Source: Stratiolaelaps scimitus
Taxonomy: Eukaryota > Arthropoda > Arachnida > Mesostigmata > Laelapidae
DNA length: 64,000 nucleotides
Assembly (NCBI GenBank): GCA_019614645.1
Contig: JABWDB010000036.1
Span: 2,538,001 to 2,602,000 of the forward strand
Reading direction: 5' to 3'
In this document: in pieces, positions 39,101-51,087 of the stretch
Position numbering within the stretch: position 1 is the stretch's first letter
Layout of the letters: every line of letters starts with the position of its first letter
The notes under the pieces: generated by a model
Told to the model about the DNA's origin: nothing
The model's input: only the letters and a program-made list of their open reading frames with translations
The model's database searches: none
Translations under genes and position numbers: made by a program

Positions 39101-42100
39101 CCAAGTCATACCTCGCTTCTGTATAGAAATTCAAGGACTGAAAATTCGGGACAGAGAATGACCGTAGCTTTTACGAAGCCATTCGAAGCCATTGGGTTTA
39201 GAATTTTTCTCCATTTACAAAGTGCTCGGTGCTTGTGCCAATGACTACGAAAGCAGCAAGTAGATAGGAGTTTGCCAATAGGGACAGATACTATGCATAA
39301 AGAAATTGCGATTTACTCATGTCAAACCTGGATATCTGTCAGCCGAGACCGCGTATGAATCCATTGGTTATTGTCACCTTATCGCTGGTCTCTTCGATTT
39401 GTCTTGCTTGGGTTTCTACCCATGAATAACGGTCTTCAAGCAAATACTTGCATTGTATTTATTGGTCGACTAACTATCTTGTCACAATCATTCGAATACA
39501 ATTTTCAACCTACTCGAAAGGAGGTCTCTGTAACCGCACAAATTCCAACACGTTCCACAATGGGCAAAATATACGTAAGCTCTAAACTGATTGATCATGA
39601 CGCAGTATTTGATTTTCTTCAAATACACTATGTGGTTGTGCCCAATTGTAATTGTACACACCACATTCCTCTAAACTAGAATTTTACCATCACAAGTAAG
39701 AACTTCCCGTCGAATCGTCTGTCTTAAGAGTCGCTACAGTCATCCCGTTTGCTAGATGGCTGCCATCGGTGAGTCATGTATATATATATATATATGCTCT
39801 TAGAAACACACACACACACACCTACACACAAAGCCTACATATTTGTAGGCAGCCGTCAAGGAAGCAAGCAGTAGCAGCAACAGCATACGAGCTCGCAGTT
39901 AGGTAACACATTGCTGGCCTCTCTCTGTCTCGACGTGTGCCTTACACATAGCTTTGCGTAGCGAGCGCAAAGGGAGCGCCAGTCACACACACACACACAG
40001 ACAGTGGCCAACAGGCAGCCTTGTGTATTTCTCTATCTCTCATTCAATCTCTATCCTCCTGCGTTGATTCCACTCTCCGCGCCTGTTCGGTCATTTCGGT
40101 CCGGCTGGCGAGCTTTTTCCACAAATGACAGCTTAGCAACCTGCAACTGTGGAGGCTACGAGCGACAACCATCGGGCACTCCGCTGCTGGTGGCTATTTC
40201 TCGCTGGTGTGTTATTGTCCTCTACGATGCCAAGCGACTGTAGCTGTCAGCAAAGAATGCTTTTTGGAAAGTTTCTAGTAGGCGCGCACAGCAAAAGCGT
40301 CATCTGTACACATACGCGAGGCGCTCGCAGGCAAATGATCAACGCGCTCATAACCTGTGTGCTTGGCCACCGGATCGATACAGACCTGGATCAGCGTACG
40401 GCGATTCGGCAGTGTTGAACACCAAGGGATTCAATGTGTGGATGATTGAAGTCGGTGTGTTCATATCGGATAGTGCTTATGTGAGATCGATCATGGTGTG
40501 CCTACTGAAATACGCAGTCTTCTGACCCGGGGATCTGTCAGTGACTAGGCATTTGTGCCCATTGTGGTACGAGGTCGCTGTCTATGTCTGAGCCTGTTTG
40601 TGTCAGTGTAAATGTGTGTTTCGTGAGCTGCCGTCTTCGCGTCTGCCGCGTACAGCATTCTCTCTCATATCTTCGTTACCCGCCGTACTGTTGAGGGCCG
40701 GCTCCTGACTCGCTTCATTGCACATGGTCACACGTATAGGTTAAGCGTCGACGACATCGAATCCAGAAGAGCGCTCGTTCCTTATTTGGCAAGCCCAGAA
40801 ACAGACGCTGACTATGGCCGGCGGCAGCCTGAGTCCTCGGAATTGGAAACGACGATTCCTGCGTCTCGGGCACAAGCGCATCGATGAGCCCATACCAGGT
40901 ACTCTCCACAGCCGCTGCCGCCTTGCCCCAACGTTCATCATCCACCATCCTACACTCGCTTGTCACACGTACACCGTCCGTCACTCAGCGACATAAACAA
41001 TACATCGGAATATGCACTAACACGCAATGTCTAGGGTCTGTAACAACAGCTGTATCAGCATGACCAGTACAGCAACAATGTTTGACTAGGTTAGGCTGTG
41101 TTGGTTATAGCTTAGCTAGGGTTCAGGTGCTCTTCGAGCGTCTGCGGTGTCGCAGTGCGGTGCTTGAGCAACGCCAGGTTACACCGGTGGTAGCTGATGG
41201 TACTGTCAAGTGAAAATTCAAGTTGTTCGTGTTTATCTAGAATGCGAGCATTGTTGCGCCGGCTAACCAGACGACTAACTGAGCCCTCGTCTCGTTCACC
41301 TCCTTGTCCATCACCCGATGAACCAACCTCAACAGAATCGCCCCTGGCGTCGGCCACGCCACCAGGAGCGGCGGCGGCGGCGGCGGCGTCGTCATCCGCC
41401 AGTGGAACAACGGACAACGATGCAAGCGCTCTCGACAGCATAGAAAGCAACGAAGCAAGGCTGAAACACCCCACGGCTGATAGGGCGAGACCTCCCGCAA
41501 GGAGACCCCCGTCACATATCGGTCAGTTGGCTGCATATTATTAGTTGACCTGTCACAAGTTGTAGCAATAGCGATAGCCGATTTGAAACGTTTCGTCGAA
41601 TCACATCGAACATCTCACAATACGGTGAAAATGGTGCCGCGTCAAATAGCATCGGAGACATTCACAGGAGACACTGTTCGTTTTGTTCTCACACTACGGT
41701 GGCTACGGTTCGTCTGGCCGCTTCTTGTGGACTTCTATTCATTAATCAATCAATCAATCAATCAATGACGTGCGCCAATCTCAACCCTATTTAGCGATGT
41801 CCATGACATCAAGATAGATACGCAATGTGGACGATAACTGAGACTGTTTGTTCGATGCGATGTCGCTCTGTGTTTGTCTGTGAATATGCGGTACGTCAAC
41901 GGCCAGGTTCTCCTCCTGGACACAAAGAAGCAACTTCCATCATCGAGGCGAATGGAGACTCGTTGGGAGGGCCTGCCAGCTCGGTGGTTCATCTCGGTGT
42001 CATTAATGGTGCCAATGGACACTCGGCGGTCAGTGGACTAAACGGTCACGAATCGGATGTCGGCAAGAGGACCTCGATCAAGGACCTGACGTCGAAATTT

Positions 42101-43432
42101 GTGGACACCAACGGAGGACCCGTCCCGCAGGTGATCAACCTCGCTGGTAAGCCCTCCAACGGGTTAGCAACGACAAATGTAGCTACAAGCAGCACCAGCA
42201 GCAGCAGCAGCAACTCCAGCAGCAACATCAACAGTCACAGGCTCACCAGCGTCAGCAGAGATGGTGAGTATGAACCGTATTTATATACATATATATATAT
42301 ATATATCCGTGGTATACTGAGAATACGCATTCGTGTATCCGCGGTATTAAAGGTTCATTGGATTTGCTCGACGTCGTAATTGCCGGAGGAATGATATCAT
42401 CCGATGGTATAATTGAAGCTGTATCCGCTGTAGCTTCATTGAGATATAGTGTCAAGTCATCGAAACCTACAATAAGTGCTCATAAGGTGCACGCTAATTA
42501 GTGATGACACATTTGAATTTCACATACGCAGTCACGTGGGTCCGTGAGATTTTCTCTCACGATTAGTGTTAGCCAGATCGACCGAAATACGTCTCCGCGC
42601 CATTTGTTGACATGGGACCCAAGCTCAAAACGTTCTCTGTTTCTAACGAATGCAGTTGTCGACGCTGAGAGGGACGGCGATCCTGCTGCCCGAAAGTGCT
42701 CAGCAGCCTTCTCAAACGAGGCTGTGCAGAAGTTGGAAACGGAGGTCGTGGAACTGCGCATCGAAGTTAAGAAACTTCGAGAGAATAGCGTGTCCCGGGA
42801 GGAGTATACAAATCTCCTAGCTCAGGTAAGAAGAAAATGGATCATCTACAAATCGGCCATATTCATCTATATTCATGATATAGCTATATGCCTACTACAT
42901 ATATCATCCTGTTGGAATCGTTTATTTGAATGCTGACCAGAGTAGTGGCAGCTTCCCGTGTAGCCATTTGACTCTAGGCATAAAAAGGCAAACATTAATA
43001 TTGTTATTATTATTACGGTTATGACAAAAATAAGCCAATGCCAATGCTACTGATTACAATCAGTGGACAATGCAGAGCTGTTCCCGCAGGCCGAATTTGC
43101 TGTTGGCATTTCAATCGGCATACTGTGTATACCGTCGATTACAAGTCGGGTGAACATCAATGTTTGAAGGGAATTCGTTCGTTGTGATACGGGATACATT
43201 GTACGGTCAGCAATTGATAGCGATATAATCATCACTGCTTAATCGAATGCGCCCTTACAGCAAAGTCCGTCCGTTGAATTTACCTACTCGAAACCGGCGC
43301 CTGAATGATCACTACAGCATATAGCATTGTTCTGTTAGACTCTACTAGTCTGTGCGTGGCGCGTGTGCAAATTGTTCTAATGCAATAGTGTCCGCTCGAA
43401 ACTTATTGCTTTTACCGATTAATGTTTACTTG

Positions 43433-43466
<34 letters not shown>

Positions 43467-44044
43467 CATCTCATCCTAAACGAGCGTGTTTTAGTTTAAC
43501 ATGCACCCTCCTATTGCACAGATACAACCCATCACCTAGCGTGACTATCGGAACTCTTTTGGAGAGATTCAATAAGGGCCCCTAGTCCGCCCGCCCGCCG
43601 GCCGGACGGGTCGGTAATGCACTGCTCATAAATGCAGCTGCTATTCTTTTATTTTTGCAATGACCATTGCCCATGTATGAACAAACGCAATGCACGTCAA
43701 TTTCGTCGGCTACGTATATGACGTCATCATGATGTAATCGGCTATTTCGCGGCGCTACAACGACTCCCAGCCTTCCCTATCCGCAAAGCTTATGTTAGAT
43801 ATATTATACGCTGACAAATGTCTAACTTGTGGTTTTCTGTGTGGTCAACTTTTGGCCATATATGTGTATATATATCCACGAAATCTTGCAGATAATTCAG
43901 CTACAGGAGGCAATAGAGACGAACAGGGCGCACTATTCGAAGATGGTGCGCGAGCTCATGAACGAGGTGGACGAGGAGAAGAAGCAGAGGATGAACCTGC
44001 AAGTTGAAATCGACCGCCTCAAGAAAATCACTGTAACTGTCTAG
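35936..44044 (+). CDS. cindr: CIN85/CD2AP-family (SH3KBP1/cindr) adaptor, 5'-partial, seven exons
   Basis: This is the gene-level span. The exons are 35936-36102, 36561-36945, 38422-38664, 41336-41521, 41907-42263, 42656-42825 and 43892-44044. Every junction has AG/GT and the phases match (1, 0, 1, 1, 1, 1, 0), giving about 553 visible residues ending at TAG. The domain order is a lysine/proline-rich linker, an SH3 domain of the third CIN85/CD2AP type (residues 57-109), a proline-rich and Ser/Asn/Gly-rich middle, a capping-protein-interaction motif (308-324) and a C-terminal coiled coil (about 460-550). Family members are cytoplasmic scaffolds that bind Cbl, endophilin and actin capping protein during receptor endocytosis and at cell junctions. 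The usual two upstream SH3 domains are not visible, so the model is 5'-partial or a short isoform. The symbol follows the Drosophila orthologue and is by family resemblance. Confidence 0.88.
36348..36381. repeat. 13-bp perfect inverted repeat in adaptor intron
   Basis: TAGGCTATCCATT (36348-36360) and its exact complement AATGGATAGCCTA (36369-36381) flank an 8-base loop, in the intron just before the SH3 exon. It could form a stable hairpin in the pre-mRNA. Confidence 0.85.
36561..36945 (+). CDS. cindr: adaptor exon b: third-type SH3 domain and proline-rich tail
   Basis: The acceptor is ctattttcag|GTT and the donor AAGG|GTAAAC, phase 0 to 1, 385 nt. The first 53 codons (36561-36719) form a complete SH3 fold: the LYSYEAQNDDEL opening, the acidic EGD turn, the GWWKGELNG tryptophan pair and the VFPDNFV end. 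The combination of YEAQNDDELT, GWWKGELNGR and GVFPDNFV is characteristic of the third SH3 domain of CIN85/CD2AP/Cindr, which binds PxxxPR peptides in Cbl and related partners. The rest of the exon is proline-rich, with RPERPDKPAK and a PLPPLP run near 36,852, possible ligands for other SH3 domains. This is the exon that identifies the gene. Confidence 0.95.
38422..38664 (+). CDS. cindr: adaptor exon c: low-complexity linker
   Basis: The acceptor is gatctgactttag|GC and the donor CATG|GTAATA, phase 1 to 1, 243 nt. A second AG fifteen bases further in (gcatgcag|GA) keeps the same phase and could be used instead. The product is a Gly/Ser/Asn-rich linker with short hydrophobic segments (PGLLLGKPILASQIRR) and an alanine-rich stretch (ALIAAQAAERA). 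No domain is recognised. The assignment rests on splice-site quality, in-phase joining to both neighbours and plus-strand position inside the gene. Confidence 0.68.
41336..41521 (+). CDS. cindr: adaptor exon d: capping-protein-interaction (CPI) motif
   Basis: The acceptor AG at 41334-41335 follows a long pyrimidine-rich tract, with a gactaact branch-like sequence about 55 bases upstream. The donor is ATCG|GTCAGT, phase 1 to 1, 186 nt. After an alanine repeat made of GCG codons and a Ser/Thr/Asp-rich stretch, codons at 41461-41511 read LKHPTADRARPPARRPP. This fits the CPI consensus L-x-H-x-T-x-x-R-P-K-x6-P that CD2AP, CIN85 and CARMIL proteins use to bind actin capping protein, except that consensus Pro-Lys is Ala-Arg here. 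The motif lies between the proline-rich region and the coiled coil, as in the family. Confidence 0.85.
41741..41766. repeat. (ATCA)n array in adaptor intron
   Basis: About six units of ATCA/AATC in the intron between the CPI exon and exon e. Confidence 0.9.
41907..42263 (+). CDS. cindr: adaptor exon e: Gly/Ser/Asn-rich linker
   Basis: The acceptor is acggccag|GT and the donor GATG|GTGAGT, phase 1 to 1, 357 nt. It continues exon d in frame (junction Gly). It encodes a variable linker with SSVVHLGVINGANGH, a charged segment KRTSIKDLTSKFVD and a serine/asparagine run from AGC/AAC codons near the end. No recognised domain. An (AT)n microsatellite begins about 24 bases after the donor. Confidence 0.78.
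42656..42825 (+). CDS. cindr: adaptor exon f: first half of coiled coil
   Basis: The acceptor is tctaacgaatgcag|TT and the donor CTCAG|GTAAGA, phase 1 to 0, 170 nt. After a short charged lead the sequence runs in heptads (AVQKLETEVVELRIEVKKL), with hydrophobic residues at coiled-coil positions and acidic/basic pairs between them. CIN85 and CD2AP end in such a coiled coil, which mediates oligomerisation. The frame continues directly into the terminal exon. Confidence 0.88.
43892..44044 (+). CDS. cindr: adaptor exon g: coiled-coil end and stop
   Basis: The acceptor is cgaaatcttgcag|ATA, phase 0, and the stop is TAG at 44042-44044. It encodes IIQLQEAIETNRAHYSK followed by a highly charged helix with MVRELMNEVDEEKKQR and VEIDRLKK near the end. 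The EL-x-x-EVDEEKK-x-R-x-x-LQ-x-E pattern is the conserved C-terminal signature of CIN85/CD2AP. Together with exon f this gives an uninterrupted coiled coil of about 90 residues at the extreme C-terminus, matching family architecture. Confidence 0.93.
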   Translation: MIQLQEAIETNRAHYSKMVRELMNEVDEEKKQRMNLQVEIDRLKKITVTV

Positions 44045-46070
44045 CTGCCAGCAGGAATACAAATATCGAAGCGATCGATCGATCGATCAATCAGCCTTAA
44101 TCTCAAGTCATTACATCACTATCTTGTGAACAAGCAGATGCCTGCCACTTCTATAATCGACTATCACATATTATAATGTCAAATGGCTGCATGACCCTGC
44201 CCAAAAGCTCATACACCAATCCAATAATAACATCGGACCATTCAGAACTCCTCGATCTGCCTTTGTCAGTCTCTGATGATGTGTGTACCTATCACAATTC
44301 TCTGTTCCTGTCTATCTCAATACACTTCATGGTGGTTTCTTTATTTTCGAAAATTGTCCTTCACATGAGCTCGATTGAGCTGACATGAATGGGCGCCAAT
44401 TGCCAAACTCTGGATGAGTAGAAATTGAAGAGTTCAACAAAGCTGTCTGAGGGGTGATTACAATTTTTCCCAGCTTCAGAGACAGGGTCTGCTCTCACTA
44501 TCAGTAAACCCATCCCCTCTAGAACTGCGAGCCCATATCAAGAGGGGTGTTCCATCTTGAACTGACTTGATGATCTCCTTCTGCTGGTTGGTCGATTAAC
44601 CACTACACCCTAAGATCAACGAACAACAGCACACAGTACAGCTTGAGTGAGGCTTATAACAGCGGCGACGACAACCACTTCTATGCGCTAGGCACATAAC
44701 AGCTTCCTGCGAGAGCGAGGCCGAGACTACGCGGAATACATACAGCGGCTCGTGTCTCGCTCGTTCTTGATAACCCAAACGACGTGTACATGCATATCGT
44801 GTACCGTGGTGAGCAGGAAGGGCCCCGCGAAGGCGCGAAGTGAGAGACCTCGGTTGTACCGTCGAAACAGACTCAAAAATACTCGCACAATTAAAAAAGC
44901 AAAAAAAAAAAATAAGCAGTTCAGAGTATAGTATGAAGATCGAATGCGTCTCGCAGATCGACACACAGAGGCACACACACAGACGCACGCAAACTCGTTA
45001 GAGGAATCGAGACCGGTTGTTTAGGCAAGATTTAGGCAGTGTAGGCTTTTTTGTTTTTCTATGTCCGCGTGTGTCTAGACGTGGCGCCGTATTGGGCCAT
45101 CTGCGAGTCTATTTCGACGGTGCGGCCGGATATTACCAACAAAAGAACACACTACCCGTGACCAGTCTGGTCGCGAGTGTCGGTGAGAACGATTTCTACG
45201 TGTGCTTGCAGCGACGAGCAGTACAGATGACGGACAGCGAGACGGAGTTGTAGCGAGCAGTACAACAAGATCGATTATTATTACTATTAATAATAATAAT
45301 ACTATGGTATCAACGAGACCACACACACACACACACATGAACGACGACAACGAAGAACAAAAGATCGGAGATCTCAGGTTGATTGTCGTTGTAGTAATAA
45401 CGCCGAGGATGATTACGACGATGATGTGATTGATAATAATCACAATAATTCTAGCAACACGGGATGAGATGAAGATTTCACCTCCGTCCGTTATGGTCCC
45501 GAGTCATCTGCTCCAGTCTCCTCTCTTCTGCCCTCACATCAATCTCATTAAAGGGCGACCGCAGCGTTGACTATTTGCTCTCTATTTTCGACCTCCACAA
45601 AACGGGCTAATGACCAAGTCTACCCCGAGAGATAGTTCATTAAGATCTACTCATCAATCCGCCTTAGTTGCACCGTTGCATCGTAGTAGTCGTTCGATAC
45701 CCGGTGCCCAAATAGAGAGCTATGATTTCATTGCCCGCCGTTGCTGCTACCTCTGTCCACGAATCCTACACACCACGCAATCCCTAATCTGTACGCCCCA
45801 CATAAACCCCATACTCAACATGCAAATGACCTTGTTTTATCCTTCAGCTTTTGGCCTTACGACCCACAGTGTTCATTCATTTCATCTGTTAACCTTTGTC
45901 AACTGTTACTGTCCCCTCTTTAATCCGTTGTCGTGGATGCGTCTATTGTGTGTTTATTAATGAATGTCTGCTTCAGTTCGATAGTGGTGTGATGTTGATA
46001 GTGGTGCACCATTGTGCTCTGGTCTGTGCTATGGTTTCGATAGGTTTAAATGATGCTTTGTAATAAATGG
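44045..46070 (+). other. 3' flank / probable 3' UTR of the adaptor gene, candidate poly(A) signal
   Basis: No coding signal is supported here. The stretch starts with a (GATC)n tract (44071-44091) and holds (CA)n near 45,320-45,338 and AAT repeats near 45,275-45,300. An AATAAA hexamer lies at 46062-46067 and is a plausible polyadenylation signal for a roughly 2 kb 3' UTR. Earlier signals cannot be excluded without transcript data. Confidence 0.35.
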
Positions 46071-49000
46071 CCCCATATTAAGTTGTTATTACCATACGCT
46101 TTCCCCTCCTGAACGGCACCTGTTTCACGTTTTCGTTACAGACCGCGTTGTTATAGAGACTTCTCGGGTACTCGCCGTCGGGAGGACCTTATCAGAGGTC
46201 GAACGCTATCAGCCAGCTCAGAATCGTGACGCCTTTCGTCATCGCGTCAGTATATAGACAGCGTTTCTCCAACAATTTTCGACCGCTGGCCGAACTCTGC
46301 GAAGGTCTGAGAGTTTGCAGTTGTCATCTGCAGTTTCGACGGAGCAGTCACCCTCCCTCATTCCCGCAACGCAATGTTCTGATCTGTCAATGTTCCCCTT
46401 ATGAAGGTTCTCCTCGTGCTGCTTCGCTTAGTAAACGCATACCCCGATACGGTGTCACCTGATGTCGTGTTGGTGACCTGTATTCATGCATCATCAAGCG
46501 TTCGATGATGACCGCTACCCTGCATCCACCCGACTACCCACATTCAATTATTTCCCTTTAGTCTACGATCCAACCGCGCGAGAGAGGTCTGCCCCACAGC
46601 CGTGGTGGTATCTAATGAGGCGTTATCTCCTGTGAGGGATATGCGCATGTTGTAAATTAAGCCTGAACGATCGTCAGCTTCGTAACATCGCCAATTTGCC
46701 ACCGCCGATTTGCATCCTGGCTCGCTTCGTTGCAATCCAAATAAACAAATCACACGATCAGCGATAGTACCTGGACGAACATCGAGCTGGTACATCGCTT
46801 TAAGCTGATCGATCACTTAGTAACAATGACTTGACCAACAGAGCTGTGAGGCGAAAAGGCCGACAGATTAAACAGCACACAAACGATGGACGATGTTAGA
46901 ATATCGACAAGCCGTTGAACACATCGAGTTTCTAGGAGGCGCCAAGCCAACCAGCCACTGCGGCCAGCTCGTTCGATACTCGTCGTCCGCAATGCTGACG
47001 ACGATAAATTGTAACAATAATGAAAACAATAATGCCAACAATAATAACAACGCGCAGAAACACGGGACGATTATGCTTAATCGGGTAATCTCTCTGGTGG
47101 TGGTGAAATGTTGATCGCCGCCAACGTGTATTTCACATCTACACATCAACCTCACACAGACACCAGACGCGGTAGATAGGTATCAGAGCGCTGTAACAGA
47201 GCGCGAATAGAGGCCGGAGGGACGCGGGAGAGTTCGTCCGATCTACACAGAATGTACGAATAATACCCCGGGTATATAGGAAGCAGGAAGGAATGATTAT
47301 GTACGATATTCGATATTCGGTGGTCGATCGACAAGAGGCCACTGGTGTAATGTAAAATGTAATGTTGTGCTGCTGTACGAAGGCGTCCTCGTGTAGTAGG
47401 TACTTGACATGCGTGGCAAACCCATGAAGATAATAATTATTATTATGATAATAATAATAATAATAATAACAATAGTAATAATGAAATCACATATTGTATA
47501 TATTATAATATAGACATATATACAGTACGCGGAGAAGAGCACGGTGGGATTCATTAATTAGACGATGATGATGACGATGATGACTTACTATGATAATGGT
47601 AATTATAATTAGCATTATTATTATTACACATTTAGCAGAATGATGATGACGATGATCATGATGATATTGATGAAAAACAATATTGCTAATTGATCCGTGA
47701 ATGAAAAATGTTGAAACCAGCCCGCGGACGATGTGGCTAACGCGCATGACTGTGGCAATGTTGCGTATATCATTAACGAATGATGTTAATTGAACGATCA
47801 AGGTATCGAGCATTTGCCGAGCGCTTAGCAGCCGAACCCAGATCGTCTGGCCTTCCCACAACAGAGTACAGAACGGGGATCCCATGGAGCGCAGGAACTC
47901 TGATATATTTGTGCAGGTGTCCTGCTCGACCCGGGACCCCGCGAGTTTTTTTTCTGCCCCATAAATGATTGACAAAATCAACAACAGCAAGCATACAACC
48001 ATCATATTACACAATAGGCATCAACAACCACAACACGAGTGGCACTAAGCAACAATGGCATCAAGACAATAACGAACAGATGAGAACAACAGACAGAAGG
48101 CGCAATTACAACTAGTAATTAGTGACAGATGATGACTTGATGAAGATGACGCAAACATCATGCATAAATAGGTGACCGATGTGGGAGATACCATTGATAT
48201 TGTAGCTTATGGACGACGACCTGCATTGCAGATCGAGTCGGAACACACTTAATTCACAATTAATTAGTTGGCTATACATAATTATATAGATAATTAGCCA
48301 TATGTGAGGAGGAGGAGGAGGTGGGAGACGAATGTCAACTGAAGCCCGTGTTTATATAGAGCTGTATGGCGCAACATTGATAACTCACCAGTTTCGGTGG
48401 ATTTTATGATTAGCACCACACTGTCGAGTCGTTTTAGTCACATAGCAAATGACTGAGAACCACAGTTGCAGTGTTCACGAGATTTGGGGGATGGTCAGCT
48501 GGTGGTCTGCCTGTACGTCATGCGCGGAGAATTTGTCTTGGGAGGCCGAGAATAAGGATACATGCGACATTGACATGAAACACGCTACAGATATGTGTGG
48601 AGTATACAGTGACCGCGGTAGATATGGACGATGTGTCATCCCTTTAAATAATAATAATAATAATTAAAACACAAAAGCCATAACATGTCTGTCTGTATAC
48701 AAGTGTGTGTGTGTATGTCAAACCCTGGAAGCGAAAGGGATCGGCGGGAACCGAGGACAAACTCGTTGAACGTTTAACGTCGGCATTATGACTGAGATTA
48801 TTAGAATTTCGTTGGTATGGATTGTGTCAGTTTCAGCGGCGCAGCGAACGGCAGCCGTGATCTTCCATAGAGTGACACCTCGATTGTCTGCTTGGCTGAA
48901 CTTTGTCGATCCATTTGCATAAGAAAATAATAATGAAAGAAAATGCCAACACAGAGTTGACTGAGCAGGACCCAAACGTACATATAAGAATAATAAGAAT

Positions 49001-50339
49001 AATAATAAGAAAATGATGAAAAATAATAATAACAATAGTATTGTATGAGTTGAATAGCATTGAATATAATATAATGAGGCTACGATGATCAAAGTGCTGT
49101 TAGATTTCCACGTAGTGAATCTGTTGTTGGCCGTACTTTGCCAATGGCTGATGTAACGACGACATCCGATACTCGACATCTATATAGACATGCAACATTA
49201 GAGGCAGGACACATCGTTTGACGAACACAATACTAACAACAACAACAACAACAATCAGCAAATAAATATGCCACTCGTATAGCTGTTGCCGCTAGATAAT
49301 TAGCCACTACAAAACTATACCAAGAGAGAAACAAAGCGACGAGACCCGGGTGCGTAGGGATGCGCACGAACACGACCCTTGAGATTCTGCTGATGGTGCC
49401 AGTGCACCAAAAAGTATATAACACTAGACAGGTAACGACCCATACACGCTCATACATTCACACATCTCTGTAAATTGACATACTATGGAACAACAGCAAC
49501 AAGAATCGGTGGAGAGAGTGCATTCATATATGCGTATACGATCTAGGAGGTAGATTTGTAGAGATGCATATTGAAAAGGACGATGTTTCAAGATGCCAAC
49601 GACGATCGTTCGAGAACGATGCTAACCACAGCCCCAATCCCCCACCACCAAAAGCGAAATAAACGTCACCGAGCAACAAAGGCAATCTGGCCATCATTGA
49701 GATCGAGAGGAAATTCGGAGTGCATCTGATTTGCAGCTGCATCCAGGCGTATATCATACGTGTACACATCGAGTCAATATTGTGGGCCGACTGCTGAAAG
49801 TCAATAAATTATTATTAATAACTAACAGGCACGAGTCATAATAGCAAAAAAAACAACAATATGGAAGTCGAATGTCTTCTATTCGGTGGAGAGAAGGAGG
49901 ACCCTTGCGGCGAGGAAAGATCGCCGTGGCCGCCCGTACGGACTACACTGTCTGAACGGTGTATGTTACGGATTGCTGGCCGTGTAATCGTACATATAGC
50001 TCTTCAAAGGTAATAACTGATTCCAAGGGAAAAAAACAACATCTTCATAGACAAGAACAGATTGGTCGCTCGGACGGTAACACACATGCACCACTGATCC
50101 GTGCGGTCATACAACGGAACCGAGAAGAAGCTCGCAAGTAGATACACCCGAAACAGAAAGAAACCGCTGCGGCTGGCGGCGGCCAAGAGAGCCAACATTG
50201 GCCGTCTTCTCTTGAAACTCTCGACGTGTGGCCTCTGTGCGACAGAGACGACATTTCGACTGCGCTCCTTGACTGCCATAGGCCATACAAGTCAGGAGAT
50301 CTGACAGTGGCCATAAATAAGCACACACAGACACACATG

Positions 50340-50373
<34 letters not shown>

Positions 50374-51056
50374 CTGCTTATATATAAACGTATACACATG
50401 CACACAGATGGTGAGACAGACGCACACCAGACAGCGGGTAAACAGCTAATGAAAGCACGTGTTCTGTCCAGCATTAACTTTTCGCTCATTTACGCGTAAT
50501 TAGTGGCGAAAAATTGCGGGGAGCCTCAGCAGGACACTGCACACTGTTGTACTGCCCATCCAGAGCGATTTTGAAAGGAATTAAGCAGCGGATCGAAATG
50601 ACGAAAGGTATACATGGAACGATTGATTGAATGATTGATTGATTGATTCGAATGAATGGAAGCGATCGAATGAGATTAACGAGTGGTCACATGGACTATT
50701 AATTACGACAGGAACAACAATATGCCGATGCGAGAAGAATATACAAAGGGTACTTATAAATAAATTGTGGTGGTGATGATGGCGCTGATTTGTGACACAT
50801 GTAATAGGAACACATGAGACATATACGGAGACAGACAGACAATTGAACTGACTGAAAGAAGTTGAGAGAGAGAGACAACGAAGTTGGAGAGACATTTAGC
50901 AGCGTGAAAAAGAGAGAGAGCGTGTGTTTGAGAGAGATCCAGAAGTATATACTGATATATAGAGTGAATGACAGATAGAGCGACGCGCAGCAGAGGAAAA
51001 CGACAGAACACTAATACACGACGCTGATAATAGGGATGATACGTCGAGTGGTAGAG

Positions 51057-51087
<31 letters not shown>

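Noticed and set aside
40740..40905. Plus-strand exon-like stretch with an acceptor and a CCAG|GTACTC donor inside the adaptor gene
   Set aside because: From the acceptor each phase meets an in-frame stop before the donor, and exons c and d join in phase without it.
49524..49793. Minus-strand frame after a good acceptor (gactttcag), phase 0, with two cysteines, as the next neurotrophin exon
   Set aside because: It lacks the expected spacing from CRGI to S-x-C, the W-R strand and the C-x-C end. Its phase fits but its content does not.
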